Source: Candidatus Flexifilum affinis (GTDB lineage: Bacteria > Chloroflexota > Anaerolineae > Aggregatilineales > Phototrophicaceae). Taken from it: DNA of 9,683 bases. Both the position numbers and the translations under genes were made by a program. Below the pieces are notes generated by a model that saw only the letters and a list, made by a program, of their open reading frames with translations, was not told where the DNA came from and did no database searches. Shown here one piece after another: positions 1-7,212 of the stretch. The number at the start of each line of letters is the position of its first letter. Position 1 is the first letter of the stretch. The DNA lies in contig JADJPJ010000096.1 in the NCBI GenBank assembly GCA_016713325.1, forward strand, positions 1 to 9,683. The letters run 5' to 3'.

Positions 1-190
1 GGTTGTTCTTCCTGCATAGCATGCTCTCTATGAGTTGGAAAACTGTATATTAGGCTTTTCATCAGCTCTTAAGGCAATAACTGATGGCCGAACTGGCAAA
101 GTAACACCAGTGCATCGAAACATTATACCATTAACACTCTCTGCATGCGCAAACAAGCTGTACATCGGCTTCACCGCTTGGCAAAGCGGG
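1..190. other. AT-richer segment without recognisable gene
   Basis: The first 180 bases contain about 44 % G+C by direct count, clearly lower than the rest of the window. On the minus strand one frame stays open from the end of the amidase down to a TAG at 28-30, but the translation (about 55 residues) matches no family I recognise and has no start or ribosome binding site of its own. A short palindrome AGCATGCT sits at 18-25, inside a five-base inverted repeat CATAG/CTATG (15-19 and 28-32). I see no RNA gene. It may be intergenic DNA, an old mobile-element remnant or a join to unrelated sequence. Confidence 0.4.
174..189 (-). terminator. Possible hairpin after the amidase gene
   Basis: CCGCTT (174-179) and AAGCGG (184-189) form a perfect six-base stem with a four-base loop, immediately beyond the amidase stop codon (191-193, minus strand). 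No T-run follows on the minus strand, so this is at best a weak or factor-dependent terminator or an mRNA 3' end stabiliser. Confidence 0.25.
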
Positions 191-1484
191 TTAAGGTTGC
201 CGTAACATTTGGCCCACCACCCCTGCCCAGGCCAGCAGTCGCTCGTCGTCGCCATACGCCCCGGCCATCTGCAAGCCAAGCGGCAGGCCGTCGGCGCTCG
301 ACCCGGCCGGCACGGTGATCGCCGGCTGGCCGGTGAACGTCCACAGCAGATTCATCCACGGCGCGCCGGTCGATTCCAACCCATGCGGCGCTGGTCCGGC
401 CGCCGCCGGGCTGATCCACATGTCGATCCCCCTCTCACGCATAACATCTTCCACCCGGCGGCGCACGTTCGTTTGCGCGGCGCGAGCCTCGGCGGCAAAC
501 TCGGCGCTCACCGACTGCCCGGTCTGGATCAGCCCGGCGGTATGCGGGCGGTACTGCTCGAGTATGCGGCATACCACTTGGCGTGGACCTGCGCCGCCTC
601 GTGGGCCATCAGCTTGCGGCACTGGTCGCCAATCGTCTCGATGTCGTCCAGCATGTCAAGCCGCTGCACGGCGAACCCGGCCTGCTCCAGCCGCGCGACC
701 CACCCCTCAAAGGCGGCGATCATCTCGTCTGACGCCTGCGCCAGATACGCCCCGGTCAGTACGCCCATCCGCGGCCGCTCCACCTCCCCGGCGGGCGTCC
801 ACCCGGCGCACAGCAGCGAAGCCGCCAGGACCATGCCGTCGATATCCTGCGTGAACAGCCCACGTGATCAAGCGCCTTTGACACCGGCAGCGCCTCCCGT
901 CGAAAGGCGGCCATAGCTCGGCAGCCGACGATGCCCCAGTACGACGCCCGGCCACGATCGAGCCGATGGTCTGCGTGCCCCAGAGCCAGCGGGACCAACC
1001 CCGCCGCCACGCCTGCCGCCGATCCGCTGCTGGACCCGCCCGGCGTGTGCGCCGGGTTGTGCAGGTTGCGCGTCGGCCCCGGCTCGAAATGAGCGAACTC
1101 GGCCGTCACCGTCTTGCCCAGCACCAGCGCGCCGAGCCGTTTCAGTTGGGGTGACCACCGCCGCCTCTTCGCCCTCGAACAGCGCCGGCGGCAGCGTCGA
1201 GCCGGCCCGCGTCTCGAAGCCGTCGACCCGGAAGATGTCCTTCACGCCGATCAGCGCGCCGTACAGCGGCGGACGTGCCGCCGGGTCGGGGAACCCCGCG
1301 GCCAGCGCTGCCGCCTCCCGCCGCAAACGCTCGCGCCGCCCCGGCTCTGGCAGGAAGGCCTGCACTTCGGCATCGACCTGCTCCAACCGGTCGACGGCCG
1401 CCTGGACGTGGGCCAGCAGATCAGCGCGCCACTGCGCGGGGCGGCGACGGTTTCGCTCAAGGGGGCAGACTGGATCAGCGACAT
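191..1484 (-). CDS. Amidase signature family hydrolase (frameshifted)
   Basis: This encodes an amidase signature enzyme of about 430 residues, related to GatA and aliphatic/aryl amidases, which hydrolyse a C-N amide bond using a Ser-cisSer-Lys triad. Visible motifs are the lysine in LIGVKDIF (about residue 75), the glycine/serine block GGSSSGSAAGVAAGL holding the cis-serine (about 150) and, after frame correction, GTQTIGSI with the nucleophilic serine (about 175), followed by SKALDHVG. The C-terminal part includes GQPAITVPAG and GLPLGLQM, also typical. The start is taken at ATG 1484 because AAGGAG lies seven bases upstream; a TTG at 1500 is inside that same site. At least five frameshifts interrupt the frame, including at the C/G runs 1438-1441, 1148-1151 and 978-981, then near 920-870 and 560. 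Motifs on both sides are intact, so errors in the read are more likely than decay. The substrate is unknown. GatA is less likely because no gatC or gatB is adjacent. Confidence 0.85.
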
Positions 1485-1617
1485 GAGGGGACTCCTTCAA
1501 TCATTGGCATAACATCGACATGATGATAGCGAATGACCGGCAGATCGGCAGGCGAGTCGGCGAATGGATCACCGAGCCGACACGTGGGCCTACCCAACGA
1601 GCCCACCGCAAGGTTCT
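1485..1617. other. Intergenic gap between kinase and amidase, two inverted repeats
   Basis: This 133-base gap separates the end of the kinase from the start of the amidase, both on the minus strand. It holds GTGGGC (1584-1589) with GCCCAC (1601-1606), loop 11, close behind the kinase stop, and GTCGGC (1556-1561) with GCCGAC (1576-1581), loop 14. Neither is followed by a T-run on the minus strand, so a terminator role is only possible. I see no convincing promoter for the amidase. Confidence 0.35.
1492..1497 (-). promoter_or_regulatory. Ribosome binding site of the amidase
   Basis: The minus strand reads AAGGAG seven bases before ATG 1484. It decides the start: the upstream TTG at 1500 would begin within this site, and the reading frame from ATG 1484 gives a sensible N-terminus (MSLIQSAPLSETVAA). 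Confidence 0.7.
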
Positions 1618-2637
1618 TTACCCCAACCCCGACGGCAGCGCGTAGACCGCCAGGAAGGCGCGATCGACCACCGCGCCGGGCTCGAACTGGCTGCGCAACT
1701 GCTCCAGTCCATTCCGCCGGTCCGCGCTCTCGCCCTCCGTGAACAGGATTTGCAGGCAGTATGCGTAGACATCCTGCACGATCCGCTCGCAGCGGTAATA
1801 GGCCAACGCCGCAGCATCGACCTCAACCGGGCCGTACCCCTGCAGGAAGTACCCGGCCTGCTCGTCGGCGCCGAACTGCGCGCTGCCGAAGCCGTCCCGG
1901 CGAACATCAGATCGCGCTCGCAGGGGCCAGGATCATCGTGTCCCAGTCGACCACGTAGAGATCCCCAACCGGGGTGATGTGCACGTTGCCGGCATGAATG
2001 TCGGCATGGCAGACCACAAACGGCAGATCGCGAGTTTGCAGCACCTCGGCCAGCCGCTCGGCATGGTCGACCAGCGCGCCGATCTCCCGCCCCTTCTCCT
2101 GCAAAAGCGCGGCCAGTGCCGCCGCCACCGGGTCGTCAAACTTTGTCAGGCGTGCCAGCCCACAAAACTCGCGGACCCGCTCCCGCCAGTAGGGCGAAAA
2201 CGTCTCCTGCGGGATGCGCTCAGGACAGGGGCTGGCATGGGGATGCGGTGAATCTGCCGGAGCACCCGCCCCACCTCGGCCCTGCTCAGCCGACAAATCG
2301 CACTCGAAGCCGTCGCTCCCTTCGACAAAGGGTACAGCAGCACGTGAAAGTCCGCCAGTTCCGTTGCCAGGCGCCCCTGGCGGCTGACGATCGGCGCGAT
2401 CACCTGCGCCACGCCGGGATCGTGCGGCAGCTTCGGCTTTCCAGCGGGGTGATGTCGTCGAAGTCACCCCAGCGCAGCTTGACGAAGTAGGCCGTCTGCC
2501 CCTCGGTCGCGCCGTACACGGCCGTGTTGCGGTCGGCGCCCAACGGCAGAAAGTCGAGGGCCATCGACATCCAAACGATAATGTTCTTTCAGGCAGGCGA
2601 TGAGTTTCTCGTCGGACAAATCCAGTTTTTCGAGCAA
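1618..2637 (-). CDS. Aminoglycoside/spectinomycin-type phosphotransferase (frameshifted)
   Basis: This is a phosphotransferase of the APH/choline kinase fold, about 340 residues, which would transfer the ATP gamma-phosphate to a hydroxyl on a small molecule. After frame correction the N-terminus reads MLEKLDLSDEKLIACLKEHY, then FLPLGADRNTAVYG and TAYFVKLRWG, where the lysine fits the ATP-binding position. The catalytic loop is VVCHADIHAGNVHIT (plus-strand region about 1970-2010), an HxDxHxxN motif, followed by VVDWDTM, the metal-binding aspartate. The HADIHAGN wording and overall length resemble the spectinomycin kinase APH(9) group more than APH(3'), but this is family resemblance only. The start is a TTG at 2637, preceded by a very good GAAGGAGG eight bases away. 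At least six frameshifts occur, around 2545, 2450, 2340, 2270, 2235 and 1910. It is divergent from the methyltransferase and nucleotidyltransferase genes, which suggests shared control. A sugar or amino-alcohol kinase role is the main alternative. Confidence 0.8.
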
Positions 2638-2645
2638 GCGTCAGG

Positions 2646-2653
2646 CCTCCTTC
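2646..2653 (-). promoter_or_regulatory. Ribosome binding site fixing a TTG start for the kinase
   Basis: The minus strand reads GAAGGAGG eight bases upstream of TTG 2637. No ATG lies at this spacing, and the TTG opens the frame that carries LEKLDLSDEKL, the expected N-terminus of this kinase group. Confidence 0.7.
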
Positions 2654-2770
2654 ACGTGCAGTTCCTATCGCGCTTTGACGATAGTACGGATAAACTGCCT
2701 TATCATCCGTCCAATAGGCCCAGATCGTGCACTGCGTTGTATCGATGGCCGGGACCAACGAGAAACGAAC
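2654..2770. promoter_or_regulatory. Divergent control region with two inverted repeats
   Basis: The region between the kinase (leftward) and the methyltransferase (rightward) must hold both promoters. CTATCG (2665-2670) and CGATAG (2679-2684) form an inverted repeat with an eight-base gap. Two bases on, ACGGAT (2686-2691) and ATCCGT (2705-2710) form another with a 13-base gap. On the plus strand TTGACG (2675-2680) could be a -35 element, with TATCAT (2701-2706) as -10, but the 20-base spacing is long. The repeats overlap these elements, as operators often do. No regulator gene lies next to them. Confidence 0.4.
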
Positions 2771-2781
2771 GGAGGCATGTC

Positions 2782-3614
2782 ATGCCCATGAATCACGTCG
2801 ATGACAGCGACTATCTGCGCGATCAGCAGTACCGTGACTCCTCAAATCTGAACGCCCGCGCGGGCTGCACCGCCGCCATGGCACAGATCCCTCGCGGCTG
2901 GATGCCCTGGGTGTGGGATCAGCTCCACATTCCGCACGGGGGGCGGGTGCTGGAACTCGGGGCCGGACCCGGATGGCTGTGGAACAACCACCGCGACCGC
3001 GTCGACCCAAGCTGGCGCATTACCCTGTCGGATTTCTCGTCCGGCATGGTGGCCGAACTGCTCGCCAATCTGGCCGGTGCGCCGTTTCAGATCGATGTCC
3101 AGGTTGTCGACATCCAGCAGATCCCCTTCGCCGACGACGAGTTCGACGCCGTTATCGCCAACCACATGCTCTACCACGTGCCGGACAAAGCCCAGGGCCT
3201 TGCGGGAAGTCGGCCGGGTGCTGGCGCCGAATGGCCGCTTCTACGCAGCGACGAACGGCCGCGAGCACCTGCGTCGAGATCGATGAAATCGTGCTGACCG
3301 TCTACCCCGCAGCGCGCGAGGTCATCGAAAAAACCGCGTCGCATAGGGACTTTCTGCTGGAAACCGGCGGCGATCTGCTTCAGCAGCACTTCGAGCAGGT
3401 GGAACTCCGTCTTTACAAAGACAGCCTGCGGGTCACCGAAGTCGAGCCGCTGATCGCCTACATACTCTCCGGACTGGCCGGCGCCGAAAACCTGACCGTC
3501 GAGACAGTCGAGCCGCTGCGTGACGAGATCCGACGGCGGTTGGCGGCCGATGGCGTCATCGAGATCGGCAAGGCTAGCGGACTGTTCGTGTGCAGCGGTC
3601 CGAAAGGACGCTGA
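2782..3614 (+). CDS. Class I SAM-dependent methyltransferase (two frameshifts)
   Basis: This is a Rossmann-fold methyltransferase of about 277 residues that would move a methyl group from S-adenosylmethionine to an unidentified acceptor. Motif I is GGRVLELGAGPGWLW (about residues 54-68); the acidic strand-2 motif is ITLSDFSSGM (about 82); VDIQQIPFADDEFDAVIANHMLYHVPD (split here as VDIQQIPFADDEF and DAVIANHMLYHVPD) covers motifs II-III; after a frameshift REVGRVLAPNGRFY is the usual strand-5 region. Start ATG 2782 has GGAGG (2771-2775) six bases upstream; ATG 2788 would be too far. Frameshifts lie near 3190-3197 and 3270-3280; the rest is clean. The stop is five bases before the nucleotidyltransferase start, so the two are probably co-translated. 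Small-molecule, rRNA or quinone-type acceptors are all possible from this fold. Confidence 0.85.
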
Positions 3615-3619
3615 GGACA

Positions 3620-4387
3620 ATGGTGAGGGCAACCCCGCATCAATCCGTACAGCCGCTGCTGGATCGTATCGTTGCAGGATTCCGCACCGTTCTCGGCGAG
3701 AACCTGGTCGGCATCTACCTGCACGGATCGCTGGCCCTGGGCGGCTTCAACCCGGCCACCAGCGATGTCGATTTCCTGGTCGTAATCTGGAAGCCGCTGG
3801 ACGATTTGACACGGCAGGCGGTCGTAGCACTCACGCTGGAGCTCGCGGAAGACGCGCCCGCCAAGGGGCTGGAGTTCAGCATCGTGCTGCTGCGCGAGAC
3901 GCAGGACTTCCTCTATCCCACATACTTCGAGTTTCACTACTCGCGCGACTGGCACCAGGCATATGGCGAGCACGGCGCCGCGCCATCCACCGCCTCCGTC
4001 GATCCCGATCTGGCGGCGCACTTCACGATTACCCGCCGGCGCGGCATCGTCCTCTACGGCCCACCCATCGACACCGTCTTCGGTCCTGTGCCGGAGGCCG
4101 ACTATCGGACTCGATTGTCCGGGATGCCCAACAGATCCTGGACGACATCGCGACGAACCCGGTCTACAGCGTCCTTAACCTGTGCCGCGTGCTGGCTTAC
4201 GTGCGCGAGGGCGCGTCACGTCAAGCTGGAGGGCGGGCAGTGGGGCATGGAGCACCTGGACGCGACATTCGGGCCGCTGATCGCCCAGGCGCGACGTCTA
4301 CCGGGCGGATCAGGTCTTGCATCCCGCGTGGGATGAGGACACCTGCGGCGCTTCGGCGAGGCTGCGCGGGCGCTGCTGCGGGGTTGA
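3620..4387 (+). CDS. AadA-like nucleotidyltransferase (frameshifted)
   Basis: This encodes a nucleotidyltransferase of about 256 residues resembling aminoglycoside adenylyltransferases of the ANT(3'')/AadA type, which add AMP to streptomycin or spectinomycin. The N-terminal domain carries the family motif: YLHGSLALGGFNPATSDVDF, with GS and the metal-binding DxD at SDVDF (about residues 35-55). The C-terminal helical half (DUF4111-like) shows ILDDIATNPVYSVLNLCRVL and EGGQWGMEHL, then DVYRADQVLHPAWD and a final RRFGEAARALLRG. Start ATG 3620 follows the methyltransferase stop by five bases. Its own ribosome site is weak, which fits translational coupling. Frameshifts lie near 4108, 4215, 4295 and 4345. 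With a spectinomycin-kinase-like gene next door a resistance role is plausible, but chromosomal relatives of unknown substrate are common. Confidence 0.8.
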
Positions 4388-4473
4388 GGTGCACGCCTCT
4401 GGGCACGGCGCAGGTTACTCGCTGGAAGTCGTGATCAGCCGTTCGATTAGCAAAAGGGCGCCTGTGTTCCTCT
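4388..4473 (+). other. Gap before GNAT with a dispersed-repeat-like phrase
   Basis: No gene is visible here, and no trace of the N-terminal third expected for the following acetyltransferase can be found in any plus-strand frame. CTGTGTTCCTCTGTGG (4462-4477) resembles the CTCTGTGTTCTCTGTGGTGA-like phrase that I recall being scattered between genes in several bacterial genomes; it ends at the GNAT GTG. The match is from memory, not a search. Confidence 0.3.
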
Positions 4474-4908
4474 GTGGGTGATAACCGGGTCAAGACCTGG
4501 AATAGTGGAATGATTCTAGGAGAGCCGCCCAAGCCCGATGACACCTATTTTCACCTGCGCACGATATCCGACGATCGCTGCATCGGCTTCGTCGTGCTCT
4601 TCAACCTGAAGTGGCGCAACCAGACCGCCGAGCTGGCCATCGGCATCGGCGACCGGGACTATCGCGGCCACGGCTATGGGAGCGACGCCCTGCGCCTCAT
4701 TCTGAACTACGCCTTTTCCGAACTGGCGCTGCGCCGTGTCAGCCTGACCGTGATGGACTACAACACCGCCGCCATCAAGGCTTACGAACGGGTCGGTTTC
4801 CAGCGGGAAGGGGCCCACCGGCAGGCGGTCGTGCGCGAAGGCCGCGCCTATGACCTCCTGCTGTACGGCATCCTGCGCGACGAGTGGTCGGCCGCACACC
4901 CGGGTTAG
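4474..4908 (+). CDS. GNAT acetyltransferase, N-terminus missing
   Basis: This is a GNAT acetyltransferase of the RimJ/RimL-like (Acetyltransf_3) type, which moves an acetyl group from acetyl-CoA to an amine. It is the only long uninterrupted gene in the window. Conserved parts are CIGFVVLFNLKWRNQTAELA, then IGDRDYRGHGYGSDALRLIL, containing the acetyl-CoA-binding R/Q-x-x-G-x-G/A loop (RGHGYG), and MDYNTAAIKAYERVGFQREG, ending with the usual LLLYGILRDEW. Family members normally have 170-190 residues, with an N-terminal strand and helix (ERVRLRPL-type) before this point; here homology begins only near 4513, so about 50-60 residues are absent. GTG 4474 has no ribosome site, and ATG 4510 has only a weak GGAA seven bases upstream. 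It may be a truncated, inactive remnant or the product of a sequence loss. Substrate unknown; self-protection against an antibiotic is one option. Confidence 0.8.
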   Translation: MGDNRVKTWNSGMILGEPPKPDDTYFHLRTISDDRCIGFVVLFNLKWRNQTAELAIGIGDRDYRGHGYGSDALRLILNYAFSELALRRVSLTVMDYNTAAIKAYERVGFQREGAHRQAVVREGRAYDLLLYGILRDEWSAAHPG

Positions 4909-4927
4909 GCTGCGCACCCTCGCGGTT

Positions 4928-4960
4928 CGCCCCTCTGCCGCGACTGCGGAATGAGGGGCG
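4928..4960 (+). terminator. Strong two-part hairpin after GNAT
   Basis: CGCCCCTC (4928-4935) pairs perfectly with GAGGGGCG (4953-4960). Inside, CCGC (4938-4941) pairs with GCGG (4946-4949) around a GACT loop. The structure starts 19 bases after the GNAT stop and separates the resistance-like block from the LacI module. No T-run follows (ACATCAAGG), so it is not a textbook intrinsic terminator; some GC-rich bacteria use such U-less hairpins. Confidence 0.55.
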
Positions 4961-5015
4961 ACATCAAGGGATCGCAGACTGAAATCCTCCATTTCTTACC
5001 ACTTGCACAGGCTTC

Positions 5016-5044
5016 TTGACACGTTTGCGCAGGCGTGGTAGCTC
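5016..5044 (+). promoter_or_regulatory. Likely promoter of the lacI-ABC operon
   Basis: TTGACA (5016-5021) is a perfect -35 consensus. Seventeen bases later TAGCTC (5039-5044) is a poor -10 match. The palindromic operators begin directly after it, the position expected for repression by blocking initiation. The -35 and the context are the evidence; the -10 is uncertain. Confidence 0.45.
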
Positions 5045-5067
5045 ATACGTATCCTTATACGTATAAG
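5045..5067. promoter_or_regulatory. Tandem LacI-type operators
   Basis: ATACGTAT occurs twice, at 5045-5052 and 5057-5064, with centres 12 bases apart. The second lies inside a perfect 14-base palindrome CTTATACGTATAAG (5054-5067). A central CG in an AT-rich palindrome is the hallmark of LacI/GalR-family operators, and a LacI-family gene begins 40 bases downstream. Auto-repression of the whole operon is inferred. I found no third copy before the solute-binding protein gene. Confidence 0.65.
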
Positions 5068-5106
5068 CGCCACGTTCGATTGTTCATTGTAAAGAAGCTC
5101 GCGATC

Positions 5107-6108
5107 GTGCAGAAAAAGCGCACCCCAGGCCGATGTTGCGAAACGCGCTGATGTCTCTCAGGCCATGGTCTCTTACGTCATCAACAACAGTAATGCCGTA
5201 TCCATCCCCGAGAGACCGCCAGCGCATCCTTCCCAGCATGACGGAACTGGGCTACGTGCCCAACGTCACAGCGCGCCGCCTGCGTTCCAGCAAGACCCTA
5301 CACCATCGCCGGCATCATTCCCGATATCACCAACCCCTTCTATCCGGCCTTCGAGCGCGGCATCAGGACAGCGTCAACCAGCACGGCTACGATCTCGTCA
5401 TGTATAACACTGACGCTCCGCCGAACGCGAACGCAAATGCATGGAGTCCCTGCTCCAGGGCCGCGTGGATGGCATCATCGGCGTCTTCTTTCACCTGCGA
5501 GCAGCCGACCTTCCAAGCCTTCGTCGAACAGCAGATTCACATTGTCCGCCTGGAGGATGCCCTGACACTCCCGGCGAAATCCCGATCGACAACATCTTCA
5601 TCGACAACATCGCGGCCAGCCAGATGGCGTCGAATACCCTGATCGGCCAGGGCACCGGCGCATCGCCATGCTGAGGCAACCACGAAGGCCCCGCGCGCTT
5701 CCGCGAGATCGGCTACCGCGGGCGCTGAAGACACCACATCCCCTAGATTGCGCGACAATCCCACTTCGCCGCCTATACCGAAGATGGCGGCTACGGGCGA
5801 TGAATGTCCTCCTGCGAGATGGCGACCGGCCTTCGGCGGTGTTCGCCCCGCCAACGATGTCATGGCCATGGGGCGATGCTCGCCATTCGCCGAAGCCCGG
5901 ATGTCGATTCCCGACGACATCGCGGTGATGAGCTGACGACATCCCCGCCGCTCGATTGGTTTCCCGCTCTGACGACGGTTGCCCAGTTTCAACGCCAGCT
6001 TGGGCAGCGCGCAGCCAGGATGTTGTTTGAGCGCTTGGATGGCGTTGCACCCAGGACGGGCGAAGCCAGCAGATGCCCTACCAACTGATGGTTCGACAGT
6101 CCGCCTAG
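5107..6108 (+). CDS. LacI/GalR-family repressor (heavily frameshifted)
   Basis: After frame correction this is a LacI-family regulator of about 333 residues. The N-terminal helix-turn-helix reads TQADVAKRADVSQAMVSYVINNS, seen as ADVAKRADVSQ followed by MVSYVINNS, then the hinge GYVPNVTARRLRSSKT. The periplasmic-binding-protein-like effector domain shows IAGIIPDITNPFYPAFERGI, GRVDGIIGVF, GQGHRRIAML and, late, FAANDVMAMGAMLAIREA and SIPDDIAVMGFDD, all usual for the family. GTG 5107 is the likely start because VQKKRT precedes the helix-turn-helix directly; the ribosome site is weak. The gene ends at TAG 6106-6108. At least ten frameshifts break it, beginning at CCCC 5123-5126. The effector is presumably the sugar or glycoside imported by the downstream transporter. 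Two operator palindromes lie just upstream. Confidence 0.85.
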
Positions 6109-6194
6109 GGGAGAGAGGAGTGAACGGTACGCAGAATCAGGGCAAAGCTTTTTCATGATGAGTTGTGTCCCTTTGCGAAGAGGAACAGGTAAAA

Positions 6195-7064
6195 ATGAAG
6201 ACCTACCGGCATATGATGCTGGTCACGTTACTGGTTCTGGCCCTTGGCATGCTGGGCTCGGCCGTGGTCGCCCAGAAGTGAACCCGTTGTCGTCACCTGG
6301 TGGACGGAAGCTACATCGACCTCGATCAGATCAGCGAAACGCTCGTCGCCCCATTCAACGCCAAATCACCCGGACATCAACTGGTCATCGCCCCAGGTCA
6401 GGCTGAATAACACGCTGCGCACGGCGCTGGCCTCCGGCAAGCCCCGGACATCCTCAGACCCCAGGCGCGTCGTTCATCGCTGAATTCCTCAAGTCGGGCC
6501 CTGATCTGTGGCCTGGCCCGACGCCGCTGCGCGAGGTTCGGTTGGGAAGAAAAGCTGCTGCCCTGGGCCTATCAGTCGGGCATCCTCCGAGGCGGCCTGT
6601 ACAGCATCCCGCTGACCTACGAGAGCACTGATCCTCCTGTACAACAAGACGGTCTTCGAGGCCAATGGCTGGACCCCGCCGACCACCCTGGCGGAATTCG
6701 AAGCCATCGCCAGATCCGCCCAGAGCGGCGGGCATCAACCCACTGGCCTACGGCAACGTGGGAGATGGCAGCCGACCAACGAACACCTCGCCCGCTGCAC
6801 TTCACGCCGGAAGACTTCCCCGCCGATGCCGACCCGCGCATCGTGCGCTTCTTCGCCGACTTCGCGGCCGTGACCGGCGAAGGCCGCGTCGGCTACACCA
6901 CCTGGACCTTCTGGCCCGCCGACCCGAACGTGCAGCTCTGGGAAGCGGTGGAGAATGTCTGGTTCGACGAACTGAGCGTCGAGGATTATCTGGCCGAGCA
7001 TCAGGCGCTCTGGGAACAGGCGCGCGCCGATGGCGACCCTGCCGATCGGCGAGACGGTAATTAG
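6195..7064 (+). pseudogene. ABC sugar solute-binding protein, internal deletion and frameshifts
   Basis: This is a family-1 extracellular solute-binding protein, the capture component of a carbohydrate ABC importer. The signal peptide is MKTYRHMMLVTLLVLALGML followed by GSAVVAQ, with a type I-like site and no visible lipobox cysteine. Recognisable parts are VVVTWWTEA, LNNTLRTALASGK, EEKLLPWAYQSG, LYSIPLTYES, LLYNKTVFEANGWTPPTT and AGINPLAYGNV, then WQPTNEHL near 6768-6790. Directly after this the sequence jumps to the C-terminal section FTPEDFPADADPRIVRFFAD, GYTTWTFWPADPN and LSVEDYLAEHQALWEQ. Only about 290 codons remain where relatives have roughly 420-440, so some 130-150 residues of the central region are gone. 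Many one-base frameshifts add to this. The end is uncertain: TAG 7062-7064 closes the frame of the C-terminal section. The start ATG 6195 has AGGA ten bases upstream. As read it cannot make a working protein. Confidence 0.8.
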
Positions 7065-7079
7065 TTGTCACTGCAGGGA

Positions 7080-7100
7080 AGGTGCGGGCATTCCGCGCCT
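7080..7100 (+). other. Hairpin between binding protein and permeases
   Basis: AGGTGCGG (7080-7087) and CCGCGCCT (7093-7100) form an eight-base stem with one G-U pair and a five-base loop, 15 bases after the binding-protein stop. Such hairpins often follow binding-protein genes and protect or attenuate the mRNA so that the binding protein is made in excess. The following CTCTCTAC is pyrimidine-rich but is not a T-run. The remaining gap to about 7212 shows nothing else. Confidence 0.35.
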
Positions 7101-7212
7101 CTCTCTACATTCAGCCGCAGGGCCATTCGCGCCTCAAGGCGCACGTTATCCATTGCCCCGGTTTCTCACAGAGTTAGGCAGATCTCGCGGCACACTCCCC
7201 GCGACAAGTTCC

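Noticed and set aside
209..916. Long plus-strand open frame of about 235 codons over the amidase
   Set aside because: It is antisense to the amidase, has low-complexity Arg/Pro/Ala-rich translation and matches no family; this is a typical GC-rich shadow frame.
3458..4021. Minus-strand open frame of about 187 codons over the methyltransferase end and nucleotidyltransferase start
   Set aside because: It is antisense to two well supported genes and has no recognisable domain or ribosome binding site.
3520..4434. Plus-strand open frame of about 304 codons across the nucleotidyltransferase
   Set aside because: Only one short part (ILDDIATNPVYSVLNLCRVL region) is real coding, reached by a frameshift of the nucleotidyltransferase; the rest is Arg-rich out-of-frame translation.
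4516..4992. Minus-strand open frame opposite GNAT
   Set aside because: It covers an intact GNAT gene and the hairpin; the translation has no family signature.
6120..6158. Possible 12-codon leader peptide (GTG to TGA) between lacI and the binding-protein gene, with GGGGAG six bases upstream
   Set aside because: Too short to judge in a stretch with frequent indels, with no attenuator-like structure tied to it. The nearby GCAAAG/CTTTGC repeat (6142-6176) has a 23-base gap and the AAAGCTTT palindrome lacks the central CG of the lacI operators.
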